Shown here: piece by piece, positions 22,824 to 30,318 of the stretch | How the letters are laid out: every line of letters starts with the position of its first letter | How positions within the stretch are numbered: position 1 is the first letter of the stretch | NCBI GenBank assembly: GCA_002424605.1 | Contig: DIKQ01000008.1 | Coordinates: 40,393-70,725 of the forward strand | Length of the DNA: 30,333 nucleotides | Direction of reading: 5' to 3' | Source of the DNA: Cloacimonetes bacterium UBA5614 | Lineage (GTDB): Bacteria > Cloacimonadota > Cloacimonadia > Cloacimonadales > Cloacimonadaceae | Position numbers and translations under genes: made by a program | The notes under the pieces: model-generated | Told to the model about the DNA's origin: nothing | Seen by the model: only the letters and a program-made list of their open reading frames with translations | Database searches by the model: none

Positions 22824-24096
22824 ATAGATACTTTTTTTCTTCCTTGCTGCGCAGCAGCTGCGGGACTGCCTCCGCTGGGACGCTTTGCTGTTCGCCGGTG
22901 CCCAGGTTTTTTACCGAAACGGTGCCGGAGGCAATCTCGTCTTCCCCGATAATGACGGCATAGCGCGCTTTGAGGCTGTCTGCCGCCTTTAGCTGAGCCT
23001 TGAAGGAATCCTTTTCCGGGTCATAGGCGAGGGCAAGCCCCTGTTTTCTCCACTGCGCCAGCAGGCGTATGCCCAGGCTCTTTGCCTGGGGGCAGGCAAG
23101 CACCAGATAGGCATCCGGAACGGGTGCGGTTTGGAGGGGGATATTCTCTATTTCCAGGGAGAGCAGCAGGCGTTCAAAACCGCCGGCAATGCCGACTGCC
23201 GGGATATCCCTGCCGCCGATTTGCATTATCAGCCCGTCATAGCGTCCGCCTCCGCCGATGGCGTTTTGCGCGCCCAGGGCGGGATTGAGGAATTCAAAGG
23301 CGGTATGCGTGTAATAGTCCAGTCCCCTCACGATGCGCGGGTTGACGGTAAAGGCAATCTCCATTTCCCGCAGATAGCCCTGCACCAGGGCAAAATGCTC
23401 TTTGCAGGCGTCATCGAGGTAATCCAACATGGAGGGAGCAGCTGCCGCGATGGCACGGCAGGAGGGCACCTTACAGTCCAGCAGACGGCGGGGTTTGGAG
23501 GTCAGGCGGCTGCGGCAATCCTCACACAGCTCTTCCCTGTGCGGTTCAAAAAAGGCGGTCAGCGCCCGGTCATAATCTTTACTGCAGGCGGGACAGCCCA
23601 CGCTGTTGATTTCCAGGGAGATGTTCCGGAGTCCGAGCCGGTTGAGGAAAGCGGTCTGCAAAGCAATAATCTCCGCATCGTAAAAGGGGTGATGACTGCC
23701 GATGCACTCAGCGCCATACTGGTAAAACTGGCGGTAGCGTCCTGCCTGGGGGCGGTCGTAGCGGAACATCGGACCCACATAATACAGCCGGGTGATACGG
23801 CTCTGCCGGTCCAGGTTGTTTTCCGTATAACTGCGCACCACCGGTGCGGTGCCTTCGGGACGCAGGGCAAAGCAGCGGCCCTTTTTATCCGTGAAGCGGT
23901 ACATCTCTTTCTGCACGATATCAGAGCTTTCGCCGCTGCTGCGTTCAAACAGGTCTGCCTGTTCAAAGATGGGCGTGGTAATCTCTTCATAGCCAAATTG
24001 CTGTGCCGTCTCGTGCCAGATGCGGATTACTGCCTGCCAGCGCCGGCTGTCAGGCGGCAGGATGTCAAAAGTGCCGCGCGGGATTTTGTATTGCAT
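22819..24096 (-). CDS. hisS: Histidyl-tRNA synthetase
   Basis: This 425-aa class II aminoacyl-tRNA synthetase charges tRNA-His. The N-terminus IPRGTFDILPPDS is typical. Class II motif 2 is YYVGPMFRYDRPQAGRYRQF (about 105-124, with Arg112 as the ATP contact). Histidine-specific motif HisA is RGLDYYTHTAFEF (around 260), and motif 3 is PAVGIAGGFERLLL. A C-terminal anticodon-binding domain follows, with LKARYAVIIGEDE and GTGEQQSVP. GAGGTAAG lies 6 bases before the ATG. The protein ends SKEEKKYLF, and its TAA stop is formed by the start of a TTAACGCAAAGG repeat module. Upstream, a weak minus-strand -35 (TTGACT, 24139-24144) may serve as promoter. Confidence 0.96.
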   Translation of the reverse strand: MQYKIPRGTFDILPPDSRRWQAVIRIWHETAQQFGYEEITTPIFEQADLFERSSGESSDIVQKEMYRFTDKKGRCFALRPEGTAPVVRSYTENNLDRQSRITRLYYVGPMFRYDRPQAGRYRQFYQYGAECIGSHHPFYDAEIIALQTAFLNRLGLRNISLEINSVGCPACSKDYDRALTAFFEPHREELCEDCRSRLTSKPRRLLDCKVPSCRAIAAAAPSMLDYLDDACKEHFALVQGYLREMEIAFTVNPRIVRGLDYYTHTAFEFLNPALGAQNAIGGGGRYDGLIMQIGGRDIPAVGIAGGFERLLLSLEIENIPLQTAPVPDAYLVLACPQAKSLGIRLLAQWRKQGLALAYDPEKDSFKAQLKAADSLKARYAVIIGEDEIASGTVSVKNLGTGEQQSVPAEAVPQLLRSKEEKKYLF

Positions 24097-24148
24097 AATC
24101 TTACCTCAGGGTCACATCTCACAGGCAGGTCGGGATTTAGTCAAGGGG

Positions 24149-24652
24149 TTCTTTGCGTCTTTGCTACCTTAGCGTCTTTTGTGGTAATAAAAGCTATTTT
24201 GGCCACAGAGACACGGAGGTACAGAGGGCAAATAAGAATTACAAATTACGAATTACGAATTACCCCTACAGTGTCGTCCCTCGCTAGACGGGGGACTCGC
24301 TTGACAGGGGACTAATAATAATTAAGAATTAAGAATTAAAGAATTAAGCTGTGCCATTCTCATATATCGTCTTTACTCATTGCGCCTTAGCGCTCTTCGT
24401 GGCCTTTGCGTTAAGATTAAACAGCAATTTATAAAGGAAGTCTCATTAACAAAACAGCAGTTTGTTAAGGAAGCCTCATTACCAAAACAGCATGGATTCC
24501 TGCCTGCGCAGGAACGACGAGCCTGTTTGTAATTCATAATTCATAATTCATAATTCATAATTTATTCCTCCCCTCTGTGCCTCCGTGACTCTGTGTCTCT
24601 AAATAGCTGATTTGCGCAGCAATTCTTAATTATTAATTGTTAATTCTTAATT
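24149..24652. repeat. Repeat-module mosaic between hisS and the secreted-protein operon
   Basis: Of the 607 bases between hisS and the next gene, about 500 are modules repeated elsewhere. In order they are: an inverted CGCAAAG module (24149-24180), CCACAGAGACACGGAGG (24202-24229), AT-rich repeats (24234-24264, 24317-24347), GTGTCGTCCCTCGCTAGACG with a half copy (24269-24312), inverted GACGATATATGAGAATGG (24345-24374), another inverted CGCAAAG module (24379-24417), two inverted TAATGAGGCTTCC modules (24421-24487), the CCTGCGCAGG module (24487-24524), ATTCATA repeats (24528-24564), an inverted CACAGAG module (24568-24606) and more AT-rich repeats (24620-24652). No gene is visible. Confidence 0.87.
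24448..24529 (-). repeat. Left copy of an 82-nt perfect inverted repeat
   Basis: Read on the minus strand this begins CAAACAGGCTCGTCGTTCC and ends GCTGTTTTGTT. By eye it is identical over 82 nt to 29917-29998 on the plus strand, with further weaker similarity beyond both ends. It contains the CCTGCGCAGG palindrome module and a TAATGAGGCTTCC module. Confidence 0.88.
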
Positions 24653-24685
24653 AAAAAAAAAGCCCCGCCGTAAAGCGGGGCTTTT
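24653..24685 (-). terminator. Intrinsic terminator of the secreted-protein operon
   Basis: AGCCCCGC at 24661-24668 pairs perfectly with GCGGGGCT at 24675-24682 around a CGTAAA loop. On the minus strand the stem is followed by eight Us (A-run at 24653-24660 on the plus strand). It lies 21 bases after the stop of the 1098-aa gene and is a textbook Rho-independent terminator. On the plus strand only four Ts follow, so it may act weakly in both directions. Confidence 0.93.
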
Positions 24686-24703
24686 GATTGTATTAGCTCT
24701 CGT

Positions 24704-27700
24704 TTAGTTAACGATGACCAATTTCTTGGTGCTGTTAACGGTAGGAGTGCTCAGTTTGTAGAAGTAGATACCGCTGGCGCAACCATTGGCATTCCAGGAA
24801 AGGTTATGCTGACCTTCGTTGACTCTGAAAGTCTTCACAGCCTGACCCAGCAGGTTGTACACAGTGACTGTTCCTGTTTCGCCGGCTTTGATATCGACGC
24901 TGATGGTGGTGCTTTGGCCAACCCTGAAAGGATTGGGGTAAGCATTGCCCATCGTGGACAATTCAGGCATAGGCGGTACAACGGTACCGTTGATGGTAAC
25001 GTTGACAGGTCCGTTCAGGGTGCTGAAGCCGTTCATATCGACAGCTTCCAGCCAGTAGTAATATGTGCTTCCAACGCTCAGGTTCTCAGAGTCAATCAGG
25101 TTGTATGTAGCTGTCTGTGAGGTATTGGTGGCAGCTATAATCTGGCTGTTGACTTTGTAGGAATTGGCAGCGTTGCCGTTGTCGGAACGGTAGACGTTAA
25201 AGCCAAGAACTCCGGTCTCTGTCGCGGTTACCCAGTTCAGGGAGACGAAGTTAGCGGCAGTTACGACTGCGTTGAAGGATTGCAGTTCAACAGGAACGGT
25301 GGGGTTCAGCTGACTGAACCAGATTGGTACGTCGCCTTTGGCACCGAATTCGATTCCATAAAGCACTACGTAGCCGGGAACTGTTCCCATGTAAGGATAA
25401 GGATCGGCTGTGTGCCACATTCCACCCCAGTAACCGGCAACATACCACATTCCGGCAGGAACGAAGACGGTGAGGTCAACTGTTCCGCCACTGTGACTGA
25501 GCACAGCGCCGTAGGTGTTGGTGTCATCCAGCAGAGGATTGGGTGAGGACATAGGCATATCGCCAACGGTGTAGATGAAGTAGTCGATATTGAAGGGAGT
25601 GGTTTCCGGGGAAAGCACTGTTACACCGGCAATACCAACACCGGCAGGCGGTTCCATATATTCAGGAACGCCGGGTTCAATCATACCGTCAAAGCTGGCT
25701 CCAACAAAGTGCTGGGCAGCATTGGCCATGATATTGGTGACTACGTACTGGACAGGAGTCCAGATGTAGCCCATCATTACGACATGATAGGTTGCGCTGG
25801 CGCCATAGTTCATTACGAACTGGTAAGGTGTGACATAACCGCTGTCCATGCCGTCAACATAAATGGCTGCGCCGGCAGGTGCGGATGTGATGTCAACCGT
25901 GTAAGTAATGATGGTGCCCACGAAGTCAAGGGTACCGTTCATATCAACGGGACCGATAGCCCACTGGGCAGGCATCCAGGTGTAACCGGCCATCTGCACG
26001 CTGTAGGTGCCGGTGAAGCCGTAGTTAACCGTGAATACGTGAGGAGCCACAAATCCTGTGTTGACGCCGTTCAGGTAAATGGCGGCGCCGGCAGGTGCGG
26101 AATTCACTGTAATCTGGTAGGTATTCAGGGTTCCCACGAAATTCACTGCCTGGTTGGACATGATGGGAGCCAGTGCATAGTCAGCAGGCATCCAGGTGTA
26201 ACCGGGAAGCATCACGTAGTAAAGTCCTGCAGAACCTTCCGTAAGGTTGAATACATGAGGAGTCACGAAACCTGTGTTCATGCCGTTCATATAAATGGCA
26301 GCGCCGGCAGGTGTAGAGGTGACGGTGAACTGATACATACCGGGGACATAAGTTCCCAGGAAGTTCACAGAAGCAGGAGCCATGATGTTGCTAACTACGA
26401 AGTTTTCAGGAACCCAGGTGTACTGGGGAAGCTGTACTGAGTAGGTAGCGCTGGTGTTATAGTCCATGAAGAAGGTATGAGGTGTGTTGAATCCGCTGGC
26501 AACGCCGTTCACATAAATGGGAGCAACGGGGTCGGATTCGATCAGCACAGGATAGGTCATGATGGTGCCGACGAAGGTGATGGTTGCTGGTCCCATGATG
26601 TTGGTGATTGCAACTTCTTCAGGAACCCAGGTGTAGCCGGGCAGTACTACGCTGTAAACAGCGGAGGTGCCTTCTACCATCTGGAAGACATGCGGGGTGT
26701 TGAATCCGCTGGGTGCGCCGTTCACAAGAATGGCTGCGCCGGCAGGAACGGATGTGACGTTCACTGCATACTGATTCGGAACGTAATCTGTAACTGTGAA
26801 GCTCCAGACGGGAGCGCCGACTGCATCACCGCGTACATTGGCAATTCTGCCGCTGCCCAGGGTGGCTTCGATGGGTTTCATTTCCACTTTGCGCATTCCG
26901 CCGTCGACGTAATATGGCACTACCTGCCAGGTATAGACGCCGGGGCCGGGAAGGATTACTTCATAGTTAAGCATGTTGCCAAGGTCAACCAAAGGACCGC
27001 CGTTCCAGGCAATCTTGTATCCCGTGGGCACAACGCCGGCAGCCGGGGGACCCCAGCTCAGCATCTGCGGGAAAGCGCCCATCACGGGAGCGGCAAACAT
27101 TGCGCCGTTCATCGGCATCGGGTTGGTGGCATGTTCAGGATTCATTTCGCTTCTGGTGGTGAAACTCCAGACTGCATTGCCTTCGGCATCGCCGTCTGCA
27201 TTATAAGGAACTACCTGCCAGTAATAGGTGGCATTCTGCATCAGAGCGCCGGTGGCATAAGTGGTGCCGACCTGGTCAGAAACCATGGTCATAGGCGGAT
27301 TGTCAATACCGAAATAGACTCTGTAGCCATCAGGCACACCGCCGGTGACGGCAGGGTTCCAGCTAAGGGTCTGTCCGGCATAGCCCAGTCCGATAGCGCC
27401 ATTGGGCGGTGCTACATAAACTGCAGGGTCGGGCGGATTTTCTACAACCACTACATGGGGAGTCCAGGGACCCCAACCGTATGCAGGGATGTAAGGCTGT
27501 ATAACTTGTGTTGCATTTGTATTAATCGTATACAACGAGTGGAAAACAATAGACTTTGTTGATGCTGCAATTGTGTTGGCGTTAAAAATTCTAAGATAGA
27601 TTTTATCGCCAGGCCATGTATTGCCAATTATTTCCGGGGCAAACACAGCAGCACTGGGTGCCCACAATCCTGTAGGACCAATAACTACAACACCTGTTGT

Positions 27701-28000
27701 GTTACCGGGAGATACGTTTCCAACTGCTATTATATCATCACCGGTTGGATTGCCGTTGGCATCCAGCGGATCAATCACGTTATCAGTGGTCTTGTAAAAC
27801 TGGAATCTCCAGCGGTCAGCTGTAGCCGGAAATGTGCTAGTATAATTTTGTCCAAAAAGAGCCTGACATTCAGGATTAAGAGCAGCCTGTGTTAAAGGAC
27901 TGCCTGTAGCATCCTTGAAATTGACAGACACTAATTGTGCAAAGACAAAACCAACGCTTAACAGCAGTATAAATACAAGTACGAGCTTATTCATTTTCAT
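24704..28000 (-). CDS. Large secreted surface protein with FN3-like domains, five PEGA-like repeats and a sorting domain
   Basis: This 1098-aa protein has a clear signal peptide (MKMNKLVLVFILLLSVGFVFA). A 170-residue N-terminal region is followed by two FN3-like domains (about 192-283 and 287-405, each with YYWQVVPYNADG or YTWQVVPYYVDG strings). Five PEGA-like repeats of about 70 aa follow (411-768), each with a TSAPAGAAIYLNGVNTGF-like start and a GYTWMP core. After a unique segment (about 770-900) comes a third FN3-like domain (902-1005). The C-terminal T9SS type A-like sorting domain runs from AYPNPFRVG to SGIYFYKLS...KKLVIVN (1018-1098). It is the second gene of an operon (17-base gap, GAGG ribosome binding site) and is probably displayed on the cell surface. 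PEGA domains are often linked to the envelope; ligand unknown. Confidence 0.9.
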   Translation of the reverse strand: MKMNKLVLVFILLLSVGFVFAQLVSVNFKDATGSPLTQAALNPECQALFGQNYTSTFPATADRWRFQFYKTTDNVIDPLDANGNPTGDDIIAVGNVSPGNTTGVVVIGPTGLWAPSAAVFAPEIIGNTWPGDKIYLRIFNANTIAASTKSIVFHSLYTINTNATQVIQPYIPAYGWGPWTPHVVVVENPPDPAVYVAPPNGAIGLGYAGQTLSWNPAVTGGVPDGYRVYFGIDNPPMTMVSDQVGTTYATGALMQNATYYWQVVPYNADGDAEGNAVWSFTTRSEMNPEHATNPMPMNGAMFAAPVMGAFPQMLSWGPPAAGVVPTGYKIAWNGGPLVDLGNMLNYEVILPGPGVYTWQVVPYYVDGGMRKVEMKPIEATLGSGRIANVRGDAVGAPVWSFTVTDYVPNQYAVNVTSVPAGAAILVNGAPSGFNTPHVFQMVEGTSAVYSVVLPGYTWVPEEVAITNIMGPATITFVGTIMTYPVLIESDPVAPIYVNGVASGFNTPHTFFMDYNTSATYSVQLPQYTWVPENFVVSNIMAPASVNFLGTYVPGMYQFTVTSTPAGAAIYMNGMNTGFVTPHVFNLTEGSAGLYYVMLPGYTWMPADYALAPIMSNQAVNFVGTLNTYQITVNSAPAGAAIYLNGVNTGFVAPHVFTVNYGFTGTYSVQMAGYTWMPAQWAIGPVDMNGTLDFVGTIITYTVDITSAPAGAAIYVDGMDSGYVTPYQFVMNYGASATYHVVMMGYIWTPVQYVVTNIMANAAQHFVGASFDGMIEPGVPEYMEPPAGVGIAGVTVLSPETTPFNIDYFIYTVGDMPMSSPNPLLDDTNTYGAVLSHSGGTVDLTVFVPAGMWYVAGYWGGMWHTADPYPYMGTVPGYVVLYGIEFGAKGDVPIWFSQLNPTVPVELQSFNAVVTAANFVSLNWVTATETGVLGFNVYRSDNGNAANSYKVNSQIIAATNTSQTATYNLIDSENLSVGSTYYYWLEAVDMNGFSTLNGPVNVTINGTVVPPMPELSTMGNAYPNPFRVGQSTTISVDIKAGETGTVTVYNLLGQAVKTFRVNEGQHNLSWNANGCASGIYFYKLSTPTVNSTKKLVIVN
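25697..26770 (-). repeat. Five PEGA-like repeats in coding DNA
   Basis: Residues 411-480, 483-551, 556-625, 628-697 and 700-768 of the large surface protein align with each other at a period of about 70-73 aa. Shared positions include the TSxPAGAAIYxNG start, the GFxTPHVF turn, the YSVxLPGYTWxP core and the xxFVGT end. Repeat 2 departs most from the consensus (ESDPVAPIYVNG). Plus-strand open frames across this array are shadows of the repeat codons. Confidence 0.9.
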
Positions 28001-28017
28001 TAGTTACCTCACTTTAC

Positions 28018-28659
28018 TTATTTGGATGTTCTGAGCGGACTGGCGGCTACGCCTCTGCCCGGGTTGTAGGTCCAACTGAAACCTGCTCCGGTTGTGTAAT
28101 ACCAGTAGGCTTGGGTGGGTTCCATAAATTCCAGGTCACCGAACCAGCCAAAACCATCATAAAAGGTGGTGTTGTTACCGGTTGTGATATCCTGAATCAG
28201 GTCGCCGTCCATAGCTCCTGTGATAGGCAGGTCAAATATGGCAATGTCACGGGCTTCGTTCAGGGCAAACACAGACCAGCCGGGAGTAACAGTTAATGTT
28301 AAGGACTGCGGGTCCACAGTTCCCAATACAAAGTAGTCCGTGGCAGCATTAAATCTGTAAACCCAGTAACCTACTCCGTATTCCAGGAATTCCAAGTCGC
28401 CGAACCAGCCAAAACCATCGTAATAGGTAGTGTTGTTACCGGTTGTGATGTCCTGAACCAGGTCGCCATCGGCAAACTGGTCGCCCAGAACCATGTTCAC
28501 ATCCAGGGAGCCATAGGCAAACGGAAGTGATAAAACGTTCCAGGAGTTGCCGGCAACGCTCTTCTTAAAATATCCGACCGTCTCGGACGGTGCAGATTCC
28601 ACCGCCATTAAAATACTCAGAGAGACAATCAGGGTCATTATTAACAAAATTTTCTTCAT
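28018..28659 (-). CDS. Small secreted protein with an internal duplication
   Basis: This 213-aa protein has a signal peptide (MKKILLIMTLIVSLSILMA) and no recognised family. It consists of two repeats of about 87 aa. Each has an xxWxVxxLxF-type opening and the nearly identical block QDITTGNNTT(Y/F)YDGFG, then WFGDLEF(L/M)E, then YW(V/Y)Y. The tail NPGRGVAASPLRTSK is basic and there is no sorting domain. The ribosome binding site GGAGGAAATATTATG is the strongest in the window, and the promoter upstream is also strong, so high expression is likely. It lies first in an operon with the large PEGA-like surface protein, and may be its partner. Function unknown. Confidence 0.85.
   Translation of the reverse strand: MKKILLIMTLIVSLSILMAVESAPSETVGYFKKSVAGNSWNVLSLPFAYGSLDVNMVLGDQFADGDLVQDITTGNNTTYYDGFGWFGDLEFLEYGVGYWVYRFNAATDYFVLGTVDPQSLTLTVTPGWSVFALNEARDIAIFDLPITGAMDGDLIQDITTGNNTTFYDGFGWFGDLEFMEPTQAYWYYTTGAGFSWTYNPGRGVAASPLRTSK
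28128..28470 (-). repeat. Near-identical 82-nt duplication inside the small secreted-protein gene
   Basis: Segments 28128-28209 and 28389-28470 line up at a spacing of exactly 261 nt (87 codons), with roughly ten mismatches, mostly silent. The remaining parts of the two 87-codon halves are much less alike. The matching core encodes the GNNTT and DGFGWFGDLEF motifs. Confidence 0.85.
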
Positions 28660-28862
28660 AATATTTCCTCCATATTATGTTTTGTCTGTAAAAGCCTTTC
28701 ATAAAAAACAGGGTCGTTCTTGCTGAAAAGCGACCTTAAAAACGAAAATCCAAAACGGTTGTTTGTTCCGCCAAATCCTTTGGCAGAGCAGTTTTTCTTC
28801 GAAACCAATAAACCATTGCACACGTAAAACAAATATATACACCTATAGCATTTTTCTACTCT
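28660..28862 (-). other. Leader of about 200 nt with hairpins before the secreted-protein operon
   Basis: From the predicted transcription start near 28862 to the ATG at 28659 there are about 200 untranslated bases. They contain a perfect GCCAAA-tcc-TTTGGC hairpin (28770-28784) and a GGTCG/CGACC pair (28712-28716 with 28731-28735). A 74-codon open frame crosses the leader, but its ATG lies at the -10 region and its composition (many Cys, no homology recognised) is not convincing. No known riboswitch consensus was recognised. Confidence 0.45.
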
Positions 28863-28868
28863 GAGGCA

Positions 28869-28896
28869 GGTATAACACATGCGAATTTCCTGTCAA
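28869..28896 (-). promoter_or_regulatory. Strong-looking promoter of the secreted-protein operon
   Basis: On the minus strand a perfect TTGACA (28891-28896) is followed after 16 bp by TATACC (28869-28874), preceded by TG for an extended -10. Directly upstream of the -35 are three A-tracts on the minus strand (T-runs at 28900-28906, 28911-28917 and 28919-28927). Their spacing of about 10 bp resembles an UP element or a phased bend. Confidence 0.65.
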
Positions 28897-28958
28897 ACAT
28901 TTTTTTCAGGTTTTTTTGTTTTTTTTTAGGTCCCTGTTCAGTGGGATAATATGAACGG

Positions 28959-28985
28959 CTTTGCAGTCCTGCCTGCAAAGATTTT
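28959..28985 (+). other. Weak hairpin upstream of the operon promoter
   Basis: CTTTGCAG at 28959-28966 pairs with CTGCAAAG at 28973-28980, loop of 6, followed by ATTTT. It has terminator shape on the plus strand, but no plus-strand gene lies just upstream, and the stem is not GC-rich. It could insulate the promoter from repeat-region transcription. Confidence 0.3.
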
Positions 28986-29573
28986 ACCCTTGGGAAATAT
29001 TTTCTGCCATAAAGAGATTTTTAACGCAAAGGCGCAAAGGGGAAGATAAATTATGAATTATGAATTATGAATTATGAATTGCTGGGTAAAAGAGTTTTTG
29101 GCCACAGAGACACGGAGGGCACAGAGGGAGAAGATTAATTACGAATTACGAATTACGATTTACGAATAGGCTCGTCGTTCCTGCGCAGGGAGTCCTCGTT
29201 ACCTATAGTAATGAGGCTTCCTTTATAAATCGCTGTTTTATTTATAACGCAAAAAGCGCAGAGTGAAAAGACGATATATGAGAATGGCACAGCTTAATCA
29301 TTAATTTTTAATTGTTAATTGGCACCCAGTGCCCTCTGTGACTCTAAAAAGCTTTCTTTTATCTTAACGCAAAGGCGCAAAGGGAAAAGATAAATTATGA
29401 ATTATGAATTATGAATTATGAATTGCTGCGCAGCAACTCTGTGTCTCTGTGTCTCTAAAAAGCTTTCTTTTTATCTTAACGCAAAGGCGCAAAGGGAAAA
29501 GATGAATTACGAATTACAAATTACGATTTACGAATAGGCTCGTCGTTCCTGCGCAGGGAGTCCTCGTTACCTA

Positions 29574-29639
29574 TTGGTAATGAGGCTTCCTTTATAAATC
29601 GCTGTTTTGGTAATGAGGCTTCCTTTATAAATCGCTGTT
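29574..29639. repeat. Perfect 33-bp tandem duplication
   Basis: The 33-nt unit that begins TTGGTAATGAGGCTTCC and ends AATCGCTGTT occurs at 29574-29606 and again at 29607-29639 without mismatch. It is a doubled form of a module that occurs singly at 29206-29238. Confidence 0.9.
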
Positions 29640-29916
29640 TACAACTAAACAAACAGTATCTATCTTTAAATCTCTATGACTCTGTGACTCTGTGTCTCTA
29701 AATAGCTTTCTTTTATCTTAACGCAAGAGACGCAATAGGCGCAAAGGGAAAAGACGATATATGAGAATGGCACAGCTTAATTATTAATTTTTAATTGTTA
29801 ATTCTTAATTACTTAACTCTGTGTCTCTGTGTCTCTAAAAAGCTTTCTTTTATCTTAACGCAAAGGCGCAAAGGGGAAAGATAAATTATGAATTACGAAT
29901 TATGAATTATTAATTG

Positions 29917-29998
29917 CAAACAGGCTCGTCGTTCCTGCGCAGGCAGGAATCCATGCTGTTTTGGTAATGAGGCTTCCTTAACAAACTGCTGTTTTGTT
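29917..29998 (+). repeat. Right copy of the 82-nt perfect inverted repeat
   Basis: This is the plus-strand counterpart of the minus-strand copy at 24448-24529. The two copies face each other across the whole two-gene secreted-protein operon, about 5.4 kb apart. Confidence 0.88.
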
Positions 29999-30131
29999 GA
30001 TGATGCTTTCTTTATAAATTGTTGCATAACTTTTAACGCAAAGTCCGCAAAGGTCGATAAGGCGCAAAGAGATACTTTGTTTACTCTACTAAAACAGCAT
30101 GGATTCCTGCCTGCGCAGGAACGACGAGCCT
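29922..30131. mobile_element. MITE-like element with 41-nt perfect terminal inverted repeats
   Basis: The 41 nt at 29922-29962 (starting AGGCTCGTCGTTCC, ending CATGCTGTTTT) recur as an exact reverse complement at 30091-30131. The 128 bases between hold two TAATGAGGCTTCC-like modules and one CGCAAAG module, and no open frame. Size (210 bp), long terminal inverted repeats and lack of coding capacity fit a non-autonomous miniature element, but a clear target-site duplication was not found. Confidence 0.5.
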
Positions 30132-30142
30132 ATTTTTAATTG

Positions 30143-30318
30143 TTAATTCTTGAGAGTGTGTTTGGCACTGCGTGGCAAAAATACTTCTATTATCCTATAT
30201 GATACGAGGGGGTATCGTGGGCAATCTCCTCGCATCCCTCCCGTATTGTTCCCGTATCAAGCAAGGAAGAAAAAATATGGGTAATTCGTAATTCTTAATT
30301 CTTAATTCTTGAGAGTGT
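30143..30318. repeat. 17-nt direct repeats bracketing a unique segment
   Basis: TTAATTCTTGAGAGTGT occurs at 30143-30159 and again at 30302-30318. The enclosed segment is unlike the surrounding modules and includes GATAC/GTATC pairs (30201-30216). The outer repeats may be another module type or footprints of an insertion. Confidence 0.6.

Noticed and set aside
23131..24315. 394-codon plus-strand frame opposite hisS
   Set aside because: It is antisense to hisS, whose motifs are all intact; the frame runs on into repeat DNA.
25709..27562. Two long plus-strand frames opposite the PEGA-like repeats
   Set aside because: Repeat codons give periodic open frames on the other strand; their His/Gly/Cys-rich translations follow the repeat period and no start signal is present.
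28656..28880. 74-codon minus-strand frame in the leader of the secreted-protein operon
   Set aside because: The ATG coincides with the predicted promoter -10 region, the product is unusual in composition, and the last codons overlap the strong ribosome binding site and start of the real gene.
28959..28985. True terminator for a plus-strand gene
   Set aside because: No plus-strand gene precedes it within several kb, the stem is AT/GC mixed, and the T-run is only four bases; kept only as a weak hairpin.
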